From positions 1 to 59,663 of the IMG/VR virus record IMGVR_UViG_3300048905_000040: a stretch of DNA of 59,663 nt, one strand, 5' to 3'. This DNA is from a virus. The position numbers and the translations under genes are program-made. The notes below the pieces were generated by a model. The model was given only the letters and a program-made list of their open reading frames with translations. It was not told the DNA's origin and searched no databases. Below, one piece after another: positions 38,813-48,300 of the stretch; within the stretch, counting starts at the first letter, position 1; every line of letters begins with the position of its first letter.

Positions 38813-39235
38813 ATGAGCCTGTACCAATTAACCAGTGGCAGCACCATCCTGCGCTTGAGCGATGGCGCCAGTATCCCCATGGATGAAGGCAACGGCGATT
38901 ACCGCGACTATCTGGCGTGGCTGGCGGCCGGCAACACACCATTGCCCGCCCCGACAGCGGACCCCGCCGAGGTGCTGGCGCAGAAGAAGGCCCAGCGTGA
39001 GCGGGCGGTGGCGGCGATTGTCGTGACCACTCAGGCTGGGCACACCTTCGACGGCGATGAAGTCAGCCAGGGGCGTATGGCGCGGGCGATTCTCGGCCTG
39101 CAAAGCCAGCTGGCCAGCACGACGACCGCGTGGGTGCTGGCGGACAACAGCGTGATTCAGGTTGGCTCCATTGAGCTGACCGAGGCGCTGACCTTGGCCG
39201 GCACTCGCCAGACTGAACTGTGGGTGATCACTTGA
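38813..39235 (+). CDS. Tail-fibre assembly protein (DUF4376)
   Basis: A 140-residue protein after AAAGGGG. The N-terminal part (LYQLTSGSTILRLSDGASIP, RDYLAWLAAGNTPLP) leads into DUF4376 (AQRERAVAAIVVTTQAGHTF, ARAILGLQSQL, VLADNSVIQVGSIELTEAL). This domain is found in fibre-assembly chaperones encoded after fibre genes. Its position right after the fibre supports this. Confidence 0.82.
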   Translation: MSLYQLTSGSTILRLSDGASIPMDEGNGDYRDYLAWLAAGNTPLPAPTADPAEVLAQKKAQRERAVAAIVVTTQAGHTFDGDEVSQGRMARAILGLQSQLASTTTAWVLADNSVIQVGSIELTEALTLAGTRQTELWVIT

Positions 39236-39265
39236 TCGGTCACGGCCGGACATAAGGCGGGCATC

Positions 39266-41017
39266 ATGGCAAAACTGAAGCTGATCGGCTTCGTCGGCGA
39301 GAGCCCGAAGATCATCCCGCGCCTGCTGGGCGATATGGCCTCGCAGATGGCGTACAACGTGCGACTGGACGACGGCGGGCTGACGCCGATCCGCAAGCAG
39401 CGTTTCGAGCACCAGTTTGGCAGCGTGCCGGCCGGTGGCTACCAGACGATGTACAAGCATGACGGCAACTGGCTGGCCTGGGCGACGGACGTGTACGCCG
39501 CGCCGGGGCCGGTGGCCGATGATCGCCTGTACATCATGGGCGATGGGGTGCCGAAAATGCAGGTGGCGGGCGTGACGTACCCGCTGGCCATGCCGTTGCC
39601 GGGCTCGGCGCTGGCCGTGACCTTGAGCGGTACGCCGACACCGGGCGCCTTGGGGACGACACGGATCTACGTCTACACCTGGGTGACCGCCTTCGGTGAA
39701 GAGTCGGAGCCCTGCCCGGCCAGTGCCGACGTGTTCTGGACGCCGGGGCAGACCGCTACCCTGTCCGGGTTTGCGGCGACGCCGGCCGGGCGCAACATCA
39801 CCTTGCAGCGCATCTATCGGGCGCAGACCGGCAAGACCGGCACCTTGCTGTACCTGATTGCCGAACGGGGCGCGAGCACGGCCAACTTCGTCGACACCGT
39901 GAGCCCGGAATCGCTGCAAGAGGCGTTGCCATCGGCTAACTGGAACGCACCACCGGACGACCTGACCGGTTTGATTGCGCTGCCCAATGGCCTGATGGCG
40001 GCCTTCAGCGGTAAGCAGCTGTGCTTTTGCGAGCCCTATCGCCCACATGCGTGGCCGGAAGCCTACCGCCTGACCATGGATTACCCGATTGTCGGGCTGG
40101 GCGCCTTCAGCTCGTCGATCATCGTCACCACCACCGGCAAGCCGTACATCGTCACCGGCACCGCGCCCGAGAGCATGGTCAGCGAGAAGATCGAGCAGGA
40201 TTTGCCCTGCATCAATGCGCGCGGGATCGTCGACCTGGGCTATTCGGTGGTCTATCCGTCCTACGATGGTTTGGTGCAAGTCACCAGCGGCGGCGCCTCG
40301 GTCATCAGTACCCGACTGTTCTCGCGCGATGACTGGCTGCAACTGAACCCGGCCATCATGGTGGCGGACCGGTACAACGGGCGCTACATCACCAGCTTTG
40401 ACTACTCCGATGCTAGCGGCGCCGAGTACCGCGGCATGCTGATCATCGACCTGACCGGCGAACAAGCGTTCCTGATTCGCTCCAATGCGTTGCCGTCGGC
40501 GCTGTATTTCGACCGACCGACCGGCAACCTGTACCTGCTGATCAATGACAGCATCTACCAGTGGGACGACCCGAGCCAGCCGAGTGAGCTGCTGTCGTGG
40601 AAGTCCAAGCCGTTCGTTCTGCCCAAGCCGACCAACTTCGGCGCGATCCTGATCGAAGCTGACGACGGCCTGAGCCCGGATCAGCTGGCGGCGATTCAGG
40701 CCGAGATTGATCGCGTCAAAGCAGCCAATGCGCTGCTGTTTGCCCAGCCGTCGATAGGTGGCGAGTTGGGCGGGTCGGCACTCAACGTCTACCCGGTCGA
40801 CGGCGACCAGCTGCAAATGGTGCCGATACTGAGTCGCACGGTGGCGATCAACATCTACGCCGACAAAAAGCTGGTGGCTTCGGTGGGGACGATCAACAAA
40901 ATGGCGCGTTTGCCGTCGGGCTTTCTGGCGCAGATGTGGGAGGTGGAAGTGGCCAGCGACCGCGCGATTACGCAAATCACCCTGGCCGGCACCGGCGCCG
41001 AACTGGCAGAGGCCTGA
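39266..41017 (+). CDS. Virion protein with beta-propeller-like repeats, 583 aa
   Basis: Begins MAKLKLIGFVGESPKIIPRL and QMAYNVRLDDGGLTPIRKQR, the typical opening of podovirus tail-stabilising proteins. Repeated strands with aromatic and Gly-Asp turns (GNWLAWATDVYAAPGPVADD, ALPNGLMAAFSGKQLCFCEP, VVYPSYDGLVQVTSGGASVI) suggest a beta-propeller, and residues 120-220 include fibronectin-like segments. It is probably the tail hub or plug below the adaptors, comparable in place to P22 gp10. Function inferred. Confidence 0.75.
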   Translation: MAKLKLIGFVGESPKIIPRLLGDMASQMAYNVRLDDGGLTPIRKQRFEHQFGSVPAGGYQTMYKHDGNWLAWATDVYAAPGPVADDRLYIMGDGVPKMQVAGVTYPLAMPLPGSALAVTLSGTPTPGALGTTRIYVYTWVTAFGEESEPCPASADVFWTPGQTATLSGFAATPAGRNITLQRIYRAQTGKTGTLLYLIAERGASTANFVDTVSPESLQEALPSANWNAPPDDLTGLIALPNGLMAAFSGKQLCFCEPYRPHAWPEAYRLTMDYPIVGLGAFSSSIIVTTTGKPYIVTGTAPESMVSEKIEQDLPCINARGIVDLGYSVVYPSYDGLVQVTSGGASVISTRLFSRDDWLQLNPAIMVADRYNGRYITSFDYSDASGAEYRGMLIIDLTGEQAFLIRSNALPSALYFDRPTGNLYLLINDSIYQWDDPSQPSELLSWKSKPFVLPKPTNFGAILIEADDGLSPDQLAAIQAEIDRVKAANALLFAQPSIGGELGGSALNVYPVDGDQLQMVPILSRTVAINIYADKKLVASVGTINKMARLPSGFLAQMWEVEVASDRAITQITLAGTGAELAEA

Positions 41018-41018
41018 T

Positions 41019-41216
41019 ATGGAAATGACCGCCGCCGACAAACAAAAACTGGAAGTGTTGAACGGCGACCGGGGGAATCCCGGCGACGCCGCGCTGCGCC
41101 TCAAGCACGCGCAAGCCTTATTGGCCTCGCTGCCGGTGCAGCCGAGCGGAAACAACACCGCCGATATTCAAACCCTGTTCGCTGCGCTGAATGCCCTGCG
41201 CGTGGCGCTTTTGTAG
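41019..41216 (+). CDS. Small helical protein, 65 aa
   Basis: Starts MEMTAADKQKLEVLNGDRGN. Two predicted helices with a Gly/Asn/Pro turn, ending TLFAALNALRVALL. Such short coiled proteins occur between tail and internal virion genes; a structural role is likely but unproved. ATG one base after the previous stop. Confidence 0.68.
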   Translation: MEMTAADKQKLEVLNGDRGNPGDAALRLKHAQALLASLPVQPSGNNTADIQTLFAALNALRVALL

Positions 41217-41265
41217 TGCAGTGGTTCTATACTGGCGCCATTGGTTCTAAAACCGGAACAACGAC
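41217..41265 (+). promoter_or_regulatory. Possible internal late promoter
   Basis: The 49-base gap contains GGTTC-TATACT and a downstream palindrome-like GGTTCTAAAACC. GGTTC directly before a -10-like hexamer resembles the late-promoter word (GTTCGATAAT), but there is no matching -35 at 17 bases. Weak candidate only. Confidence 0.3.
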
Positions 41266-41694
41266 ATGCCACAGCTGACGTACGACGATCAACCCGAACT
41301 GCTGCGCTGGGCCGCTGAACGTATCGGCGTGCGCTGCTTTAAGCCGGACGCCAAGGCCTTCGGTGTGCTGCGTGGCGGCCAGTTGTGCGCAGTGGTGGTG
41401 TGGGACACCTTTTCCGAGGTGGATTGCGCCCTGCACGTTGCCAGCTTGGGGGATGGTCACTGGCTCAGCCGACGTGTGCTGATTCAGGCCTTCGGTTATC
41501 CGTTCATTGACTTGAAGATGCGCCGCCTTACCGCGCTGATCCCGGCCAAGAACGCCAGCGCGATCCGCTTTAACGAACACCTGGGCTTCAAGCTCGAAGG
41601 CGTCTGCCCGGAAGCGATGCCAGACGATGACATTCAGATTCGCGGCATGCTCCGACGAGAGTGCCGTTTTATTCCCCCGGAGTATCGCCAATGA
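41266..41694 (+). CDS. GNAT-family acetyltransferase
   Basis: A 142-residue N-acetyltransferase. Motifs: the core beta-hairpin (FGVLRGGQLCAVVVWDTFSE), then RRVLIQAFGYPFIDLKMRRL and TALIPAKNASAIRFNEHLGF, with the NxSAIRFNEHLGF acetyl-CoA-site pattern, ending KLEGVCPEAMPDDDIQIRGM. GNAT genes are common in podovirus tail regions; their targets are unknown. It might modify a virion or host protein, or DNA. Late position suggests virion-related use. Confidence 0.85.
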   Translation: MPQLTYDDQPELLRWAAERIGVRCFKPDAKAFGVLRGGQLCAVVVWDTFSEVDCALHVASLGDGHWLSRRVLIQAFGYPFIDLKMRRLTALIPAKNASAIRFNEHLGFKLEGVCPEAMPDDDIQIRGMLRRECRFIPPEYRQ

Positions 41695-42629
41695 TGACGC
41701 GAGATTTTTGGACCCCGGCCGCGCTGGAGCCGGGCAACCTGCACCAGCGGCCATCGAAATTGGATCGGCACTTGGCGGTGCTCGCGATTGGTCGCAGCGT
41801 GTGTTTTGGCAAAGGTGGCGGCGGTGGTTCTGACGCTGACCCGCAGGTCGGTGAGGCCGCGAAGATGCAGGCCAAGACCGGCGCCGACTGGCTGGACTTC
41901 TCGAAGACCGCCTACGCGGACAGCCAGGTTCGCCAAGCCGTAACGGACAACCTGAATAACGAGGTCACCAGCCAGCAACTGGCTGACATGCGTCAGGCTA
42001 GTACGCGCAGTGATGACCAGTGGGACCGCTACAACACGCTGTTCAAGCCCATCGAAGACCGCATGGTGTCCGACGCCAACAGCTACGACACGCCGGAAGC
42101 GCAAGCGGCGGCTGCCGCGACGGCCAAAGCCGACGTCATGGCAAACGCCGGTCAGGTGCAGCAGCAGAACGCGCGGCAGATGGCGAGCATGGGCATTAGC
42201 CCTACGAGCGGGCGCTTCGCCGGGGTGGATCGGGGTAATGACCTGTCGACAGCCTTAGCCGCAGCAGGCGCGCAGAACGGCGCGCGTGAGCAGGTGAAAG
42301 CCACCGGCATGGCCCTGCGTGAAGGCGTGGCCAACTTCGGGCGGGGCAATACCGCGACCGCCGCGCAACAGGTCAGCCTGGGTACGCAGTCGGGTAACTC
42401 GGCCGTGAACAACTCGCTAGCGGCAGATGCCAGTTCGCGGGCTAACACCAACATCATGGCGCAAGGCTTTCAGGGGGCGCAGCAAGGCTATGGCGGCCAG
42501 GCTAGTACCTTGAGCAACCAACGGCAACAGAACATTGCTGTGCAAAGCGGAAACCAGCAAGCCGACTCGGCCAACAAAGCCGCTATTGGTGGCCTGGCGG
42601 CTGCCGGTATGATGGCCGTCGCATTCTAA
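41691..42629 (+). CDS. Internal virion (ejection) protein, 312 aa
   Basis: Starts MMTRDFWTPAALEPGNLHQR. A Gly-rich spacer (GKGGGGGSDADPQ) precedes a long Ala/Gln/Asn-rich helical body (RQAVTDNLNNEVTSQQLADM, AAAAATAKADVMANAGQVQQ) and an Ala/Gly/Met C-terminus (AAIGGLAAAGMMAVAF) that may insert in membrane. This composition and position, before the polyprotein, fit ejection proteins carried with the DNA. The start overlaps the GNAT gene. Confidence 0.75.
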   Translation: MMTRDFWTPAALEPGNLHQRPSKLDRHLAVLAIGRSVCFGKGGGGGSDADPQVGEAAKMQAKTGADWLDFSKTAYADSQVRQAVTDNLNNEVTSQQLADMRQASTRSDDQWDRYNTLFKPIEDRMVSDANSYDTPEAQAAAAATAKADVMANAGQVQQQNARQMASMGISPTSGRFAGVDRGNDLSTALAAAGAQNGAREQVKATGMALREGVANFGRGNTATAAQQVSLGTQSGNSAVNNSLAADASSRANTNIMAQGFQGAQQGYGGQASTLSNQRQQNIAVQSGNQQADSANKAAIGGLAAAGMMAVAF

Positions 42630-42646
42630 TCACTGAGGGTTTCCAC

Positions 42647-44017
42647 TTGATCGAGGCAATCAACCGCGCCACCGACTTATCCATGGCCCAAGGTGTGCGC
42701 GTGATGCAGACCGCGTTTATTGGTGGCAGTCAGGCGGCGCACGTCATGTACTTGTTGAAGCTGATGGCGCCAGCCCATGGCGCGCACATCGTTGACGCCG
42801 GCTGTGGCATTGGCGAAGTGGCAAGGCTGATGGCCGACAAGCGCCCCGATCTGAGCTTTACCTTGGCCAACATCAGCCAGCATCAGCTGGATATGGCGCC
42901 GGTGGGTGATCAGTTCCACCAGCTGCTGGCCGACTTCACCAACAGCCAGCTGCCGGCCGGCTGCGCCGACGTGGTGATGTTCAACAGCGCGCTGTGTCAG
43001 ATGCCGATCAACCAAGCCTTGAGCGAGGCCCGGCGCCTGCTCAAGCCCGGCGGCCAGCTGTTCATCTGTGACCTGGCGATTGCCGAGTACCGCGAACTGC
43101 CGGAGCTGTACGCGACGTTTATGCCGGCCGATGTGTGGGGCGAGGTGATTGAACGTCACGGCTTTGCGGCGACGCAAACGATTCTGACCCACGGCGACAT
43201 GACGCACTTTGCCGGCGAGTTCGACGACTTCGAGCAGGCCTTGCCCGGCGCCATGGTCTACATCGCCCAATTCCGTAGCCAAACGCTGCATGAGCAGGTG
43301 GCGGCGACGCTCGACCGGCACCAACGCATTGCCTTTCAATTCAGCGGCGGCAAGGATTCATTGGCCGCGCTGTTTGTCCTCGAACGCTATTGGCCGCAGA
43401 TGACTGTGTACTGGACGAATACCGGCGACCCGGTGCCGGAAGTGCTGGCGGTGGTCGAGCGCGTGCGCGCCCTGGTGCCGAACTTTGTCGAGATTGCCGG
43501 CCGGGTGAACGAACAGATTGCCGCGCATGGCTTGCCGTCCGACCTATTACCCACTACCGCAACCGCTTTCGGTCGCGCAGCCTATGGCGGTGGCGTAGCC
43601 TTGCAGGACCGGTTCAACTGCTGCTACCACGCGCTGATGGCGCCGATGCACCAACGCATGTTGGACGACGGCATTACCTTAATCGTGCGCGGACAGAAGA
43701 GCGCCGACGCGATGAAGTCGCCGCTGCGTTCCGGCGCCATGGATGACGGCGTGGAGCTGCTGTTCCCCCTGGAACATTGGAGTGACACGCAGGTTTTTCA
43801 ATACCTCAAGGGTAGCGCCTTCGTTCCGGGCTACTACGAACACTTGGCCGCCTCGCCGGATTGCCTGACCTGCTCGGCCTACTGGTCAGAAGGTCGTGCC
43901 ACCTGGCTGAAGCGCAAACACCCCGAGGCCTACCAGGTCTATCAGGGTAAGCTCGACGTGATCCGTGAGGCCGTCATGCCGCACATCGACCTATTTAACC
44001 TGGAGGTGTCCCAATGA
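42647..44017 (+). CDS. Fusion of SAM methyltransferase and PP-loop (PAPS-reductase-like) domain
   Basis: A 456-residue protein from a TTG start with GAGGG upstream. Residues 20-210 are a class I methyltransferase of the UbiE/small-molecule type: motif I HIVDAGCGIGEVARLM (Asp50-Gly56), then LADF and LLKPGGQLFICDLAI. Residues 220-456 are a PP-loop ATP pyrophosphatase like PAPS reductase or DndC: FQFSGGKDSLAALFVL (Ser233-Ser238), NTGDPVPEVLAVVERV, RGQKSADAMKSP, and C-terminal CLTCSAYWSEGRATWLKRKH. The canonical ECGIH is absent. Lying between two ejection proteins, it could modify DNA, a nucleotide or a virion component. The fusion is not one I recognise. Confidence 0.88.
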   Translation: MIEAINRATDLSMAQGVRVMQTAFIGGSQAAHVMYLLKLMAPAHGAHIVDAGCGIGEVARLMADKRPDLSFTLANISQHQLDMAPVGDQFHQLLADFTNSQLPAGCADVVMFNSALCQMPINQALSEARRLLKPGGQLFICDLAIAEYRELPELYATFMPADVWGEVIERHGFAATQTILTHGDMTHFAGEFDDFEQALPGAMVYIAQFRSQTLHEQVAATLDRHQRIAFQFSGGKDSLAALFVLERYWPQMTVYWTNTGDPVPEVLAVVERVRALVPNFVEIAGRVNEQIAAHGLPSDLLPTTATAFGRAAYGGGVALQDRFNCCYHALMAPMHQRMLDDGITLIVRGQKSADAMKSPLRSGAMDDGVELLFPLEHWSDTQVFQYLKGSAFVPGYYEHLAASPDCLTCSAYWSEGRATWLKRKHPEAYQVYQGKLDVIREAVMPHIDLFNLEVSQ

Positions 44018-45297
44018 GTAATCCCTACGCGGCTGGCGGCTTGATTCGCGGTATCAGTGACGGTATCTCACTGGGTACGCAAATGATCGGCGCCTACCAG
44101 CAGAATCAAGCGTACAAGGATCAGCAGGAGGTCAAGAGCGTCATGTCTAAAGGCATGACCGATGCCAAGCAGGCAACAAGCGATGATATTGCCGCTAACT
44201 CACAGGTGGGCAGCAAAGCCAACGCCAGCGACACCATGACTATGCCGACCTATGACGACACGCGCGGCAACAGCTATGCCAGTGCCGACGATCAAGCCAA
44301 GGCCGCCAAGAAGAACGCGCCTTTGCCGGAAGACTTCTACCTGCGCGACGTGGTGCCGAAGATTAAAGAAACCTACATTTCTCAAGGCAATCAGGCTGGC
44401 GCGGATGCCTGGGACAAGTGGACGCAGGACAAGCAGGCCCAGGCCGGCATGAAGAACTGGACCCAAGCGCTGCGTTCGGCGCAGGTGGGCGACTTCAAGG
44501 GCTACGCCGACCACATGGTCAAGGCCTACAACACCCCGGGTTATTACGACGACGGGTTGCATGCCGAAGGTTATGACCTGGTTAAGGACAAGGACGGCAA
44601 CACCACTGGCCTGACCCTGAAGATGAAAAACAAGGAAACCGGCGAGCAGTTCGCGCAGACCATTCACGGCCAGGACGACATGATTCAGGCCGGGATCGGC
44701 TTGCTCGAACCGGCCAACGCCTTCAAGGTCACCATGGCCCGGGCCGATGCCGCAACCGCCGCGCAGGCCAAAGCCGGGCTGGAAGTGGCTAAGACCAACA
44801 ACGGCATGATCCGCGACAACAACAAGGTGGCGGTACAGACCCAGGCCAACAGTCAGTTGGAGAATCAGCGCGCCGGCAACGCCTTGAACCTGCAAGCCAC
44901 CGGCAAGCAACTCGACGTGCAGAACGCTGGCGCCGCGCTGAACAACAAGGTCGAGGTGCTGAAAAAGGCCGGCTATGACGAGAAGTTTATCAAGGATGCG
45001 TTGCCACAAATCCTCGGTATCGGTCAGTACAAGAAGCCCGCCGATCCGCAGGAAACCCGGCGCATGCTGTTTCAGGCGCGCTTGAGCGACTTCAACTTTA
45101 CCCGCAAGACCCCGCAGCAGCAGGCGGCGCAGATCGAGCAGGACATGCAGCTGATCGGTGGCGGTAGTGGTGGAGGTAGTGCGCCAGCCAATCCAATGTC
45201 TGGTGGTTTGCCGGGCGGTCAAGCCTCGGCGGCGCCGGCCAGCAAAACCCCGATGATCTTCGACACGAAAACCGGCCAGATGATCCCATACCAGTAA
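44014..45297 (+). CDS. Internal virion (ejection) protein, 427 aa
   Basis: Starts MSNPYAAGGLIRGISDGISL. Helical and Gln/Ala/Lys-rich over most of its length (AYQQNQAYKDQQEVKSVMSK, ARADAATAAQAKAGLEVAKT, NSQLENQRAGNALNLQATGK), ending in a Gly/Ser/Pro-rich tail. N4-like and T7-like ejection proteins look similar and are placed just before the largest internal protein. Stop is 80 bases before the polyprotein start. Confidence 0.78.
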   Translation: MSNPYAAGGLIRGISDGISLGTQMIGAYQQNQAYKDQQEVKSVMSKGMTDAKQATSDDIAANSQVGSKANASDTMTMPTYDDTRGNSYASADDQAKAAKKNAPLPEDFYLRDVVPKIKETYISQGNQAGADAWDKWTQDKQAQAGMKNWTQALRSAQVGDFKGYADHMVKAYNTPGYYDDGLHAEGYDLVKDKDGNTTGLTLKMKNKETGEQFAQTIHGQDDMIQAGIGLLEPANAFKVTMARADAATAAQAKAGLEVAKTNNGMIRDNNKVAVQTQANSQLENQRAGNALNLQATGKQLDVQNAGAALNNKVEVLKKAGYDEKFIKDALPQILGIGQYKKPADPQETRRMLFQARLSDFNFTRKTPQQQAAQIEQDMQLIGGGSGGGSAPANPMSGGLPGGQASAAPASKTPMIFDTKTGQMIPYQ

Positions 45298-45344
45298 CCC
45301 CGCTACCCTCGGTCGCGCGTTGGCGCTAGAATCAGTCCATCTGT

Positions 45345-45359
45345 TTCGATAATCCAACC
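45345..45359 (+). promoter_or_regulatory. Late promoter candidate P-polyprotein
   Basis: TTCGATAATCCAACC, differing by one base from the words before terS and the capsid gene, with GATAAT at 45348-45353. No good -35 lies 17 bases upstream (GCTAGA), so it may need an activator or be weak. It starts 33 bases before the GTG of the giant gene. Confidence 0.5.
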
Positions 45360-45377
45360 GCGCCGAGGGCATCACCT

Positions 45378-48300
45378 GTGGCTGAAAACCTTTTTCTCAA
45401 GTCGCCCTCCGCGATTGCCCCCACTGCCACGGCGCCCACTGCGCCGCCCATGCCCAACCTCCAGACCCTGCCACCGCGCAGCTCCAGTGCCGGTCCGCTG
45501 ACCTCCAGCGCCGCGACCGTCATGAGTCAAGGCCTGTTGCCGCCACCAGACCTTCAGCCCCTGTTCGAGAAATACTCCGCTGAAACCGGCGTGCCGCTCA
45601 ATGTGTTGTCGGCCCTGGCGCAGCAGGAGTCGGGCTACAACCCCAATGCCATTGGTGAAATGACCAAATGGGGCCAGGCCAAAGGCATGCTGCAAAACCT
45701 CGACAGCAACGCCAAGAGCTTGGGGATCAACCCGTTCAATGCGGAACAGTCGATTGCCGGCGCGGCGCGGCAGCTGCGCGAGCGACTGGACAAGGGTTAC
45801 AGCATGGAAGATGCGGTGAAAGCCCACTTCGGGGGTGATAACCGTGAGCAGTGGGGCGAGAAGACCAACGCCTACGGGCAAGAGGTGCTGGCCAAGGCCG
45901 GGATCATCGGCGACCAGCTGATGGCCGGAAAGCAGAAGGCCGCACCTGTCTCGCCGGGCAATGACCTGGCCGCGATTCAAGCGGAAATGGATGCCAAGGA
46001 GCCAGGGCGTTACAAGGTGATCGACCCGGCTGATATCGCTCAGCGCGACCAGCAGCGCGCCACCCTCGCCAGCGGCAAGGACGCTTTGCAGAATGCACAG
46101 CAGGCTACGGGCGCCTATCAAGCCCCTTCGCCGCTGACCCTGACCAATCAGCAGGCCGTCGAAGACCGGGTGAACAGCGCGCCAGCGCCCTCGCCACTGA
46201 CGCCGACCAACCAGGAACTGGTGCAAAAGGGCATGGCGCCGGTCGATACACGCCCGGAAGATGGCTTTGCCGCCGCCACCGGCAAACAATTGCAGAACTT
46301 CGGCCCGCACATGAAAGACGCCGTGGCTGGTCTGGTGCGCATGGGCAGCGAGAGCATCGACAACGCCACCCTGGTCGGCAACGCGGGTAGCTCCGGCATC
46401 ATCCAGCGCATGCAGGATAATGGCGACATCATCATGGTGCAGAACGATCGGGGGCAGAACACCCCGACCCTGCGCAACGGCAAGCTGGCCGACGAAGCGA
46501 ACATTGCCGCGTTCATTCGCGCCAATGCCGGCGAGCTGATGTCGCCTGATGAGGCTGGCGCACTGATCGGCATGAAGCCGCGCGCCGTCACCGAGTGGGC
46601 GCAGAAGACCGCCAAGCAAGCCAAGCTCGACACCATCGAGGTACGCCCGGATGGCCCGCTGGCCAAATACGGCAGCATGATCATTGGCTCGACGGCGGAA
46701 ATGATCCCGGCGCTGGCCGCTTCGGCGATCACCCGTAACCCGGCCGTGGGCATGTCGTTAATTGGCGGCCAGGTCACCGGGCAAGGCTACAACAAGGGCC
46801 GATCCGGCGGGCTGAACGCGCAGGACGCTGGTAATTACGCCATCGCGCAGGGCATGGCCGAGGCCATCCCGGAATACCTGCCGATTCATGCCATCCTCGA
46901 ACCCGGCAAGAACTTCTTCAAGGGCCTGCTCAAGGCCGGCGCTGCCGAGTCGGTGCAGGAAGGCGTGACCCAGATCATCCAGGATGGTCTGGACAAGGGT
47001 TCGATTGATCCGAACATGACGTGGGCGCAGGCGCGGCAGAACCTGGCCGATGCCATGATCACCGGTGCCGGCGCCGGTATGGCGCTAAAGGCGGGCGTGC
47101 ACGGCCTTCAAAAAGCCGCCGATGCGATCCCGACGCGCGACCGTGAAGCCGAGGCGGCCGCCGCCGCTCAGGCCCAGCCCGCTCCCGCAGCCGAGCCCCA
47201 GCCACCACAGGCGCCCGAGGCTGCAACTGTCGCGCCGGCGCCAGCCCCCACCGGTCCACTGACCCGTGCCGCGCAGCACTACGTCGCGCCCGAGCCAGTA
47301 GTAGCCCCCGCAGCAGCAGAGCCAGCTGGGGAGCCGGTCACCGTGCGCAGCTCCGACGGTGAAATGGCCGGCACCCTGCAGGACTACCAAGACCACGGCC
47401 AGGGCCAGTGGACCGCGCGCGTGCTGGCCGACGACGGCAACGCCTACGACTTCACCCAAGACGATGGCGTACAGCTGGAACGCGCCAGTGCGCCGATCGC
47501 GCCAACGGCTGAGCCAGCGCAACCGGCGCAGGCCACCCCTGAGCCAGCACCAGCGGACAACATCCCGACGCTGACCGATGTAGTAGCGCCTGAAGCCTCG
47601 CCCGACTACACGTCGATGGACGTGCCGTCGTTGCGCGCCGAACTGAAAGCCACCGCGACCGCGATCAAGGCCGACCCGAAGAACAAGGCGTTGACCAAGC
47701 GGCGCAGCGCCATTGAAAAGGCAATCAAGGCCGGCATCAACACCGCCGACAAGGCGCCGGCTGTCACCGAACTGACCGGCGACAAGATCGATAAGCAATG
47801 GTCGCGCTTCGCCGATGACTCGGGCAGCCTCAACGTGCCACGCGCCGACATGCCGCAGATCAAGGCCGAGCACCGTGGCGCGATGGTCAACTTTCTCAAT
47901 GCGCGCGACATCGCCCACACGCAGGAAGAAGTCCCGGCCAGCAGCCTGAAGCCAACGCAGGAAGAGTTCAGCCCGGCCAAGGTCAAGAAAGCCTTGGGTT
48001 ATGAAGGCGGCGACCGTTCGATCCTGATTTCCAGCGACAACCATGTGCTCGACGGCCATCACCAGTGGCTGGCCAAGGTCGATGGCGATCAGCCGGTGAA
48101 GGTCATTCGCCTGGACGCACCGATCCAACAACTGCTCGACACCGTGCGCGAGTTCCCCAGTGCCGAGACGGCCAATGGTGCGACCGCCGCACCAGCGCCA
48201 ACAGCTGAGCCGACTAATAGCTTGTCGCGCACTGCCAGTTGGGCGATCCGCGATAAGGCGACCGGCGAAGTGGTCATGGAAACCTTCGATAAGAAGAAGG

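Noticed and set aside
36209-41158. Two long minus-strand frames (36209-38149 and 38828-41158) over the tail genes
   Set aside because: Both are His/Arg/Gly-rich antisense shadows of well-supported structural genes; no promoters or start sites.
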